From contig CAMLDR010000029.1 of the NCBI GenBank assembly GCA_946478775.1, positions 1 to 29,913 of the forward strand: 29,913 bases of DNA, in the 5' to 3' direction. A program made the position numbers and the translations under genes. This document shows, piece by piece, positions 1 to 7,315 of this stretch. This stretch comes from an uncultured Flavobacteriales bacterium. GTDB taxonomy: Bacteria > Bacteroidota > Bacteroidia > Flavobacteriales > Crocinitomicaceae. A model generated the notes under the pieces. The model had not been told where the DNA came from and searched no databases. It saw only the letters and a list, made by a program, of their open reading frames with translations. Within the stretch, counting starts at the first letter, position 1, and every line of letters starts with the position of its first letter.

Positions 1-444
1 GACAATATCCAGGGGAAATTTGCAGATTTTACACACAAAGATTCTACGGATTTTGAAGATTCCGGGTTTGTGAGCTTTGATTTCATCAATGGCGGAATGG
101 GATGCATCAATTATTCTACGGCTGTGGCCGATAAGAACCTGGAAAGTTCCATGACCATCGTTGGAAGGAACGGAAGTGTGAAGATCGGGGGACAATACAT
201 GAACGAAGTGGAAGTGTGCAACGTGCCCGGTTATGAAATGCCGGAACTGGCTCCCACAAACCCCGGGAATGATTACGGAGCATATAAAGGATCTGCTGCC
301 AATCACCATTTTGTCATTACGAACGTAATCGATACATTGAAAGGAAGAACTTCTGCAACCACCAATGCTTTGGAAGGATTGAAAGTAGTGGAAATTATAG
401 AACGCATTTATAAGGTAAGAAATGAACAGCTCAATTTACAATAA
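1..444 (+). CDS. Gfo/Idh/MocA-family sugar-nucleotide oxidoreductase, C-terminal part (5' truncated by window edge)
   Basis: The reading frame is open from base 1 and ends with TAA at 442-444, so 147 residues of the C-terminal half are present and the NAD-binding N-terminus lies outside the window. The visible part contains the beta-sheet segment typical of this family (residues giving GFVSFDFINGG, INYST, SMTIVGRNGSVKIGG) and a C-terminal helix reading NALEGLKVVEIIERIY, the usual end of Gfo/Idh/MocA proteins. It overlaps the next gene by 23 nt. That neighbour is a UDP-N-acetylhexosamine 6-dehydrogenase. In WbpB/WlbA-type pathways an oxidoreductase of this family oxidises the 3-position of the resulting UDP-N-acetylglucosaminuronate, so this role is likely here. 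That assignment is inference from context; the family assignment is from sequence. Confidence 0.8.
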   Translation, partial: DNIQGKFADFTHKDSTDFEDSGFVSFDFINGGMGCINYSTAVADKNLESSMTIVGRNGSVKIGGQYMNEVEVCNVPGYEMPELAPTNPGNDYGAYKGSAANHHFVITNVIDTLKGRTSATTNALEGLKVVEIIERIYKVRNEQLNLQ

Positions 445-1723
445 GCTAGTAGCGAAAGAAGCAAAACTGGCAGTCATTGGTCTGGGTTATGTGGGACTTC
501 CGATTGCATTGGAATTCGCTAAAAAGATCCGGGTTGTAGGGTTTGATATTAACCAGGGTCGTGTTGACATGATGCGGAACCAAAAAGATCCGAGCAACGA
601 ACTTACTGCTGCCGATTTCGAAGGTTGTGACATTCATTTTACCGCGGATATCAATGACCTCAAGGATGTGCAGTTCTACGTGGTTGCAGTGCCCACTCCG
701 ATTGACGATGCAAACCTGCCGGACCTGCGTCCGCTGTTGGGAGCTTCCAGAACGGTTGCCCAGGTTTTGAAAAAAGGAGACTACGTTGTTTTTGAATCGA
801 CCGTTTATCCGGGTTGTACGGAAGAAGACTGTATTCCGGTACTGGAAGACTTGTCCGGTTTGAAATTCAAAGACGACTTCAAAGTAGGCTATTCACCGGA
901 GCGCATCAATCCGGGAGATAAAGAACACACGCTGCAAAATGTAGTGAAAGTGGTTTCGGGATGCTGTGCCGAATCCCTGGAAGAAATTGCAAAGACCTAT
1001 GAATTGGTAGTTGCTGCCGGAGTTCACCGTGCGGCTTCGATCAAAGTGGCAGAAGCAGCGAAGATCATTGAGAATACCCAGCGGGACGTAAACATTGCTT
1101 TGATCAACGAATTGTCTATCATTTTCAACCGTTTGGGAATCAATACCTATGATGTGCTGGAAGCAGCCGGAACCAAATGGAATTTCCTGCGCTTCTCTCC
1201 TGGATTGGTTGGCGGACATTGCATTGGTGTGGATCCTTACTATTTGACGCACAAAGCGCAGCAGGCCGGTTACCATGCCAAGATCATCAACAGCGGCCGG
1301 TATGTAAACGATTCTATGGGCTTTTACATCGGGAAGCAAACCGTGAAGAAAATGATTGCGCAGGGCAGACACATCCAGGAAGCGAAAGTTTTGGTGATGG
1401 GTGCAACGTTTAAGGAAGACGTTTCCGATATCCGCAATTCCAAAGTGATTGATGTAGTAAACGAGTTGAAATCTTTCCAGGTAAAAGTGGACCTGGTGGA
1501 TCCGCACGCATCTTCCGAAGAAATGGAACACGAATACGGAGTGAGCCTGGTGGAGATCGGGAAAAACTACGATGCAATCATAGTGGCCGTAAACCATAAA
1601 GCCTACAAGAACCTGGATGAAACCTATTTCAAATCCCTGATGAAAGACAACAAAGGTGTTTTCGTGGACATCAAAGGAACCTATAAAGGAAAAGTCAGGG
1701 AGCTGGAATATTGGAGCCTGTAG
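422..1723 (+). CDS. UDP-N-acetylhexosamine 6-dehydrogenase (WbpA/TviB/WecC-type nucleotide-sugar dehydrogenase)
   Basis: 433 residues, full length for the UDP-glucose/GDP-mannose dehydrogenase family. The N-terminal Rossmann motif is VIGLGYVGLPIALEF (about residues 18-32). The segment SPERINPGDKEHTLQN (about 158-173) is characteristic of the N-acetylhexosamine-specific WbpA/TviB branch. The catalytic cysteine is Cys267 in GGHCIGVDPYYL. A C-terminal NAD/UDP-binding domain follows, with GATFKEDVSDIRNSK. The enzyme oxidises C6 of UDP-GlcNAc or UDP-GalNAc to the uronate using two NAD+, in the cytoplasm, to feed capsule or O-antigen synthesis. It overlaps the upstream oxidoreductase by 23 nt, which implies translational coupling. 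The exact substrate cannot be told from sequence, so no symbol is given. Confidence 0.93.
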   Translation: MNSSIYNKLVAKEAKLAVIGLGYVGLPIALEFAKKIRVVGFDINQGRVDMMRNQKDPSNELTAADFEGCDIHFTADINDLKDVQFYVVAVPTPIDDANLPDLRPLLGASRTVAQVLKKGDYVVFESTVYPGCTEEDCIPVLEDLSGLKFKDDFKVGYSPERINPGDKEHTLQNVVKVVSGCCAESLEEIAKTYELVVAAGVHRAASIKVAEAAKIIENTQRDVNIALINELSIIFNRLGINTYDVLEAAGTKWNFLRFSPGLVGGHCIGVDPYYLTHKAQQAGYHAKIINSGRYVNDSMGFYIGKQTVKKMIAQGRHIQEAKVLVMGATFKEDVSDIRNSKVIDVVNELKSFQVKVDLVDPHASSEEMEHEYGVSLVEIGKNYDAIIVAVNHKAYKNLDETYFKSLMKDNKGVFVDIKGTYKGKVRELEYWSL

Positions 1724-1850
1724 AAGGTTTAAAAAGTTCAAACAGTTCAAAAGTTCAATTCCTTCCGCCGCGACGGATCGGAATCAAAGTTCAAAATTGA
1801 TTGCAGTATTCAGTATTTTGAACTCATTGAACTTTTTCAACTGTTGAACA
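1724..1850. repeat. Intergenic inverted repeat built from GTTCAA/AGTTCAAAA units
   Basis: The left arm (about 1729-1758) is a run of GTTCAA-type units; the right arm (about 1816-1849) is its approximate reverse complement, TTGAAC-type units ending in CAACTGTTGAAC. Between them lies a small G+C-rich imperfect palindrome around 1760-1783. The left arm, GAAGGTTTAAAAAGTTC followed by more GTTCAAAAG, is closely matched by bases 17037-17069 in another intergenic position. The arms could form a long hairpin after the dehydrogenase gene. This looks like a dispersed intergenic element; a terminator role is possible, but there is no clear T-run. Confidence 0.55.
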
Positions 1851-1892
1851 TCTATGGCGTTAAAATAAAAACGGCTTGCCTGTTTTCCTCAC

Positions 1893-1911
1893 TTTGTCCC
1901 GCATTTGTCCC
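1893..1911 (+). promoter_or_regulatory. Candidate operator: 8-bp direct repeat, period 11
   Basis: TTTGTCCC occurs twice, at 1893-1900 and 1904-1911, separated by GCA. It sits 78 bp before the ATG of the T9SS gene at 1971 and just upstream of the -7-like element at 1935-1942. A near-identical arrangement (ATTGTCCC, TCT, TTTGTCTC) lies at 7230-7248, 86 bp before the other large T9SS gene. One-helical-turn direct repeats suit an activator bound to one face of DNA. TTTG also resembles the Bacteroidetes -33 element, so part of the match could be promoter rather than operator. Confidence 0.4.
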
Positions 1912-1934
1912 GGTAACTTAAAGCAACGTTAACC

Positions 1935-1942
1935 TATTTTTG
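1935..1942 (+). promoter_or_regulatory. Bacteroidetes -7 promoter element (TATTTTTG)
   Basis: TATTTTTG fits TAnnTTTG exactly and lies 28 nt before the ATG at 1971. No TTTG element is found at the usual 19-21 bp upstream spacing (the nearest ends at 1907, 27 bp away), so the promoter may depend on an activator binding the adjacent direct repeat. Confidence 0.45.
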
Positions 1943-1970
1943 GAGTTTATCAGTTATAAAGTACAGAACA

Positions 1971-4900
1971 ATGATCTTCCAAAAGCTCTCTCATTTGGTT
2001 AAACTCGGGATTTTAATTCCGCTCGGATTTTCTTTTACCGGTTTTTCCCAATGCAACTGGACTTCTGTTTTCTATGATTCTTTTGAGTACTCAACGGTTA
2101 TTCCCCACATTTTTCCGGCTGCAACTTACCAAAACACGCCTCAGACTTTTGCCGGTTGTGTCAGAACGGGTTCCCAGGGAATGTACCTGAATGTGACGGA
2201 TGGTTTTTTTGGATCGATCTATATGCAGCCTTTCACAGACATTTGCGTGGGACAGAATTACCGCTTTAGTTTTTCTACCAGGGATGCATTTTTCAGTACC
2301 AATAACCTCACTATTAACGTAAAAGATGCCTCCGGAAATGTCATTGTTACACAGAATGTGCTCAATAACAGCGTTTGGAATGACATCACGATGCCTGCGT
2401 TTACGGCACCGACGTCCATTATTTACTTCGAAATTTTCACCAATATCCCGGGCGGTCCGGGGAATGATATCGGGTTTGATGATCTGCGCCTGTCGCAATG
2501 TCAGCCTGTTCCTTTGGTATTGAATCACAGTTCCTGCATTGGAGCAGCCGGAATGGACCTGTATTCCCTGTTCTCGGGAAGTTTGTCCCAAAGCGGAATC
2601 TGGACAGGACCTTCTGCACTTACCAACGGATATTTGGGAACTTATACACCGGGAACAAACACCAACGGAATGTATACTTACACCATTGATGGTGCGGCTG
2701 GCTGTGCGGATTCCAGTGCACAGGTCACCGTTTCCTATATCAATACACCGAATTTAAACCCCGTTGCGAATGTGCAGGCTTGTCAATCGTACGTGTTGCC
2801 AGCCATCACGGGTTCAGTACTTGCGGGGAACGAAAAATATTACACCGGTCCGGGAGGAACAGGAACCGCATTGAATGCCGGTCAAACCATTACCACCTCT
2901 CAGACACTTTATGTTTACGGTGGCATAGCAGGTTGTTCTGATGAAGAGCAATTCACCGTTACGATTTCACAACCACCTTCTGCCGGATTTGACAACGGAG
3001 CTTATTATTGCGGAGCTGGCCCGGCTATTACCATGTCTTCCTTTTTATCAGCCGGATCGACTGCAGGAGGTACCTGGGCGGAAACTACCGCTCCGGCTTC
3101 CGGAAACTTCAATACAGCGACTTCCGTTTTTAGTACCAATGGATTGAATCCGGGATCATACACGTTTACTTATACCGTAACCGGATCCGGAGGATGTGCC
3201 AATGATGCATCCAACTTTACCATCACAATCGGGAATATCCCGTCTGTGAACCTGGGACCGGATACTACCCTGTGTACCGGACAAACAATTACCCTGAATG
3301 CGGCAACATCCGGACCTTATGACACCTACAGATGGAATAATAATTCCACTGCTCCGACCCGTTTTGTTACCGGCCCGGGAACCTACAGTGTAAAAGTAGG
3401 GAAGCTCGGAAGCAATCAGATCGTGAACGGGGATTTTGAATCCGGAAATACAGGTTTTACCACCGGTTATGCAGTTGGAACAGGCGGAACCTGGGGCTTG
3501 GTCTCCAATCCGGGAACTTATGCCATTACAAGCTCTCCTTTTTCGGCACACAGTAATTTCACGCCTTGTGCAGATCATACTACGGCTCCGGGAACCCAAA
3601 TGATGGTTGTAAACGGATCGGGAACACCGGGAATCAATGTCTGGTGCCAGAATGTGCCTGTTCAGGCCAATACCGATTATCAGTTCGGATCGTGGGTTTC
3701 CAATGCATTGAATGAAGTGAATGTGGCCCAGCTGCAATTTACCATTAACGGGAATTTATTGGGATCGGTATTCTCCACCTCCACAATCGGATGTTCCTGG
3801 CAGCAATATTTCCAGGTCTGGAACTCGGGATTAAATACTTCTGCACAGATCTGTATCGCAAATCAGAACATAAACCCGGGAGGAAATGATTTCGTCCTGG
3901 ATGACATTACATTCAAACCGATTTGTTATTCATACGACACCATAGTGGTTACTTACAGTTCTTTCCCTGTCGTCAATTTAGGCCCGGACACCACACTTTG
4001 TGAAGGTTCGAATCTTATTTTGGATGCTCAAAATCCGGGCAGCACCTATTTGTGGACGGGCGGATCAACTAATCAGACTTTGAACGTTACAAGCGCGGGA
4101 ACTTACCAGGTAACCGTCACAAATCCGGCACAATGTGCCACAACAGATGCGATTACCATTTCCGTTGAGGACCAGAAATATGCAGGAAACGATAGCCTGG
4201 CAGTTTGGTGCGAAACCAACGGTGTGGTGGATCTCAATGACCTGCTTTCTGCCGGAAGCACCCCGGGAGGAATCTGGTTGGATGTGAATAACGGACTTGG
4301 GGCCAATTTAACCCCTACCGGGCAGTTAACCGTAAACGGTGCAATCGGTTCAAACGCGCTGGAATATGTTGTTTCCGGAACCTACTGTTTGAATGATACC
4401 AGTCAATTCCAAATTCAGGTAAACAGTCAGCCGGTTTCTGTCAACCCAACGAGCCTGCATTTGTGTAATTCCGCCGGATCTACCGTTGACCTGGATCAAT
4501 ACACCGCTGGAGTATTCCAAACACTAACGCCATTCTGGACAGAAACTTCTCCTTTTCCAACCAATCAGTTTGATGCACCAACGGGTGTTTTGGACCTGTC
4601 GCTTTTGGCAAACGGAGACTATACATTTGCATACGTTCTGCCGGCTGATTCGATGTGCATAAACGATACGGTGAAAGTGAATATCCAAATCACAGAGAAC
4701 CCGATCATTGCCTTTTCATCAGATGTGGTAAAAGGATGTTTTCCTTTGGATGTGGAATTTATCAATGAAAGTTCTGCAAATCCGGGATCTGTAGTTACCT
4801 GGGATTTGGGTGACGGAACAGGGTCTTCCAATAATGCAATCGTGGAACATCAGTATACCGGAATCGATTGCTTCGATGTCACACTGACTATTACGGCAGA

Positions 4901-5489
4901 TAATTTGTGCACCAGCACGGCAACAATTACAGACATGATCTGCGTGGATCCTTTGCCGGTTGCGAGTTTTAATTACAATCCGCAGCAGGTCTTTTCCATT
5001 GATCCAACCACCAATTTTGAGAACACATCCCTATTCAATGATCAGAATCTTTGGAATTTTGACGATGGAACATATTCACAGGAAGTGAGTCCAACGCATC
5101 AATTCCCGATCGGACAGGTAGGAAACTACCAGGTAGAACTGATCGTGATCTCAGACCAGGGATGCAGAGATACCACATACCGAATCGTAATCGTGAAAGA
5201 TCAATTGATTGTTTACGTTCCGAATACCTTTACACCCGACGGAGATGAGCACAACAATGTTTTCCTTCCGATCATGACAGCAGGATTTTCACCTGCATCT
5301 TATGAGTTCTATGTTTACAATCGCTGGGGAGAATTGATTTTCGAATCAAGCGATACCCAAATAGGTTGGGATGGAACCTATTCCCGGGGAATGTCTCCGG
5401 TGGGAATATACACCTGGGTGATTCGTTTTAAGGACGATGACAACGACGAAAAACACGAAATGTCCGGTCACGTAAATTTGATGAGGTAG
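1971..5489 (+). CDS. Giant secreted T9SS protein with PKD modules and gliding-motility (CHU_C) C-terminal domain
   Basis: 1172 residues. A Sec signal peptide (about 1-26, ending GFSQ) is followed by two galactose-binding/CBM-like beta-sandwich segments, one N-terminal (about 27-175, ending NDIGFDDLRLSQC) and one central (about 483-650, starting IVNGDFESGN and ending DFVLDDITFKPIC). Several Ig/PKD-like repeats lie around these, including two units beginning NLGPDTTLC (about 425 and 665). Near the C-terminus are a PKD domain with WDLGDGTG (about 917-993) and a second with WNFDDGTYS (about 995-1080). The final ~90 residues (VPNTFTPDGDEHNN, YVYNRWGELIFES, SPVGIYTWVI) are the CHU_C/TIGR04131 sorting domain. 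It should be exported by Sec and T9SS to the cell surface, with an adhesive or glycan-binding role. No catalytic motif was seen. Confidence 0.9.
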   Translation: MIFQKLSHLVKLGILIPLGFSFTGFSQCNWTSVFYDSFEYSTVIPHIFPAATYQNTPQTFAGCVRTGSQGMYLNVTDGFFGSIYMQPFTDICVGQNYRFSFSTRDAFFSTNNLTINVKDASGNVIVTQNVLNNSVWNDITMPAFTAPTSIIYFEIFTNIPGGPGNDIGFDDLRLSQCQPVPLVLNHSSCIGAAGMDLYSLFSGSLSQSGIWTGPSALTNGYLGTYTPGTNTNGMYTYTIDGAAGCADSSAQVTVSYINTPNLNPVANVQACQSYVLPAITGSVLAGNEKYYTGPGGTGTALNAGQTITTSQTLYVYGGIAGCSDEEQFTVTISQPPSAGFDNGAYYCGAGPAITMSSFLSAGSTAGGTWAETTAPASGNFNTATSVFSTNGLNPGSYTFTYTVTGSGGCANDASNFTITIGNIPSVNLGPDTTLCTGQTITLNAATSGPYDTYRWNNNSTAPTRFVTGPGTYSVKVGKLGSNQIVNGDFESGNTGFTTGYAVGTGGTWGLVSNPGTYAITSSPFSAHSNFTPCADHTTAPGTQMMVVNGSGTPGINVWCQNVPVQANTDYQFGSWVSNALNEVNVAQLQFTINGNLLGSVFSTSTIGCSWQQYFQVWNSGLNTSAQICIANQNINPGGNDFVLDDITFKPICYSYDTIVVTYSSFPVVNLGPDTTLCEGSNLILDAQNPGSTYLWTGGSTNQTLNVTSAGTYQVTVTNPAQCATTDAITISVEDQKYAGNDSLAVWCETNGVVDLNDLLSAGSTPGGIWLDVNNGLGANLTPTGQLTVNGAIGSNALEYVVSGTYCLNDTSQFQIQVNSQPVSVNPTSLHLCNSAGSTVDLDQYTAGVFQTLTPFWTETSPFPTNQFDAPTGVLDLSLLANGDYTFAYVLPADSMCINDTVKVNIQITENPIIAFSSDVVKGCFPLDVEFINESSANPGSVVTWDLGDGTGSSNNAIVEHQYTGIDCFDVTLTITADNLCTSTATITDMICVDPLPVASFNYNPQQVFSIDPTTNFENTSLFNDQNLWNFDDGTYSQEVSPTHQFPIGQVGNYQVELIVISDQGCRDTTYRIVIVKDQLIVYVPNTFTPDGDEHNNVFLPIMTAGFSPASYEFYVYNRWGELIFESSDTQIGWDGTYSRGMSPVGIYTWVIRFKDDDNDEKHEMSGHVNLMR

Positions 5490-5515
5490 CGATTTTTTCT
5501 AAGCGAGAAATAGTT

Positions 5516-5523
5516 TACATTTG
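5516..5523 (+). promoter_or_regulatory. -7 promoter element TACATTTG before the TPR-HTH gene
   Basis: TACATTTG matches TAnnTTTG exactly, 27 nt before the TTG start at 5551. A T-rich stretch at 5493-5498 lies in the -33 region but is not a clear TTTG. This gives the regulator gene a promoter of its own in the 61-bp gap after the T9SS gene. Confidence 0.5.
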
Positions 5524-5550
5524 TAGGATTACCCCCTATACTGAAACACG

Positions 5551-7176
5551 TTGAAACAAATTTGCTATAATCTGATCCTGATCTTTTCTTGCGTTCTGAC
5601 TTCAACCTCATTTGGAGCGAAAATGAATGCCGATCAGGGCGTTGCAAGGATTATTTCCGAACACGATTCCAAAGGAACTTCGTATGTTCAACTCTTCGAA
5701 TCGGTCAACAGTGCAGATTTTTCAAACAATGGAGAATGGAACCGTTTCCTGAAAAAATTATGTAAATCGGATAAAGTCTCTGAAACAAATGAGTATCCTG
5801 AATTGTGTTTTGCAATTGGCCGCAGATTGAATGAAGGACAAAAATACCGGGAAGCTTATTACTTTTTATACATCACCTTGCGGGAAGAAAAGGATGTTTA
5901 CACTTCGAAAAAGCCATACCTGGCTCTGTTTCATGAAACATTAGGTCAGGTTTACTATTTCTTCAGGCGGTTTGACCTTTCTGAAAAGCACCTGAAAATT
6001 TCCCTGCACCATCCGCATATTTCCGAAGAAGACAAAATTAAACTTTACAATACGTTGAGTTTGATCTACCGCGATAAGGCAGATAATGAAACTTCCGAGT
6101 TCTACCTTCAAAAGGCTTATAACCAAGCGGTGAAATTAAAGAATGAAGCTTGGACGGGAATTTTGTCCGGGAACCTGGGATACATTGCCTTGTCGAAAAA
6201 GCAAAACGAAAAGGCAAGAAGGTTGATCGAATTTGATTACGAAGTCAGTACCAGGAGCGCTCAGAAAAACAGTCAGATCAATGCCCTGGCTTCATTGATC
6301 GAGTTGGACCTGATGGAAAATAAACTGGCACAGTCGACCTTAAAAATGAAGGTGTTTGACAGTTTGATGCAGAATGAAACAAATCCGCAGTTGTGGGGAA
6401 CACTTTATCGAACGAAGATTACCTATTATGAGAAGCTGGGGCAGTATGAAAAAGCATTGAAAAGTTTCCGGAAGTTCATTTCCTATAAGGAGATCAATGA
6501 AGAAAAAAGACAATTCCTGAACATTCAAAACGCCGAGTTCCAGATTGAGTTTGAGCGGAAACAGGGAGAAAACATCATTTATAAAGAAAAAAAGAAAACG
6601 GATGAACTGATTATCCTGGGACTTTTTGTGATCTGTCTTATCCTGGGCCTGACGAGTTTTATCATTATCAAGCAAATTCAGCGCAAACGCAAGCAAGATA
6701 AAGAATTATTGACCCTGCGAGCTCAAAAAATGGAAGACGAGCTGCATGCTACCGAACGCGAAATGCGTACTTTGCTTTCAACCATGTTTGATAAGAACAA
6801 AGAAATTTTTGAATTACAGGAACAGGTCGAGTCTTTTGAAAAGAACCAGCATTCAAGAACCGATTTAGAGAAGGAAACGATGTTAAATGATTTGCAGTCC
6901 TTCTCCTTATTGACCGAAAACGACTGGATCGAGTTCAAACGCCTCTTTGAAAAATTAAACCCGGGATTCTTTGGTTTCTTCCAGGAGCAATTTCCAGAGA
7001 TCACTGCAGCTGAAATCCGCCTGGCAGCATTAATTAAGCTCAATTTATCCAATTTGGAGATGGCCAGGACCCTTGCAATCTCTCCCGACTCGGTTCGGAA
7101 GACCAATCTGCGCCTGCGTAAAAAGCTGAATATCGAATCTTTGGACGACCTAACGCGCTTTATCAAGGGGATTTAG
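5551..7176 (+). CDS. Membrane TPR regulator with LuxR-like C-terminal helix-turn-helix
   Basis: 541 residues starting at TTG. This start is chosen because it yields a good signal peptide (KQICYNLILIFSCVLTSTSF); the next ATG at 5623 would remove it. The periplasmic part (about 90-335) consists of degenerate TPR helices. One transmembrane helix spans about 351-374 (ELIILGLFVICLILGL). A charged cytoplasmic coiled coil runs about 375-445. The C-terminal HTH (about 481-535) contains AEIRLAALIKLNLSNLEMAR and AISPDSVRKTNLRLRKKLNI, the LuxR/GerE-like pattern seen in Bacteroidetes TPR regulators. It would sense an envelope signal and act on DNA while membrane bound. It sits between two T9SS cargo genes whose upstream regions share a direct repeat, so they are its most obvious candidate targets; this is inference. 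Confidence 0.82.
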   Translation: MKQICYNLILIFSCVLTSTSFGAKMNADQGVARIISEHDSKGTSYVQLFESVNSADFSNNGEWNRFLKKLCKSDKVSETNEYPELCFAIGRRLNEGQKYREAYYFLYITLREEKDVYTSKKPYLALFHETLGQVYYFFRRFDLSEKHLKISLHHPHISEEDKIKLYNTLSLIYRDKADNETSEFYLQKAYNQAVKLKNEAWTGILSGNLGYIALSKKQNEKARRLIEFDYEVSTRSAQKNSQINALASLIELDLMENKLAQSTLKMKVFDSLMQNETNPQLWGTLYRTKITYYEKLGQYEKALKSFRKFISYKEINEEKRQFLNIQNAEFQIEFERKQGENIIYKEKKKTDELIILGLFVICLILGLTSFIIIKQIQRKRKQDKELLTLRAQKMEDELHATEREMRTLLSTMFDKNKEIFELQEQVESFEKNQHSRTDLEKETMLNDLQSFSLLTENDWIEFKRLFEKLNPGFFGFFQEQFPEITAAEIRLAALIKLNLSNLEMARTLAISPDSVRKTNLRLRKKLNIESLDDLTRFIKGI

Positions 7177-7229
7177 TTCAATTTAACAAGCTTCAAAACT
7201 CCAGCCGTTAAGCATTTCACAGAATGGAA

Positions 7230-7248
7230 ATTGTCCCTCTTTTGTCTC
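7230..7248 (+). promoter_or_regulatory. Candidate operator: second copy of the TTGTCCC direct repeat
   Basis: ATTGTCCC at 7230-7237 and TTTGTCTC at 7241-7248 repeat with an 11-bp period, matching the pair at 1893-1911 in sequence, spacing and approximate distance to the start codon (86 versus 78 bp). A weak -7-like sequence, TATCCGTT, is at 7269-7276, about the same offset as the TATTTTTG element at the first site. No strong TAnnTTTG is present before 7316, which would fit an activator-dependent promoter. Confidence 0.4.
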
Positions 7249-7315
7249 ACTAATCATTTAGTAAAAACTATCCGTTCTTCATAAGTTAGCCTAAAATTAA
7301 ACTTATCATAATCTT

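Noticed and set aside
893..1750. 285-codon open frame on the minus strand opposite the nucleotide-sugar dehydrogenase
   Set aside because: The plus-strand protein has complete family motifs throughout; the antisense translation is rich in His, Phe and Val without any domain, a typical shadow frame.
3156..3737. 193-codon minus-strand open frame inside the first T9SS gene
   Set aside because: It lies fully inside a well-supported secreted protein and its translation is Cys/Arg/Ser-rich low-complexity sequence with no signal.
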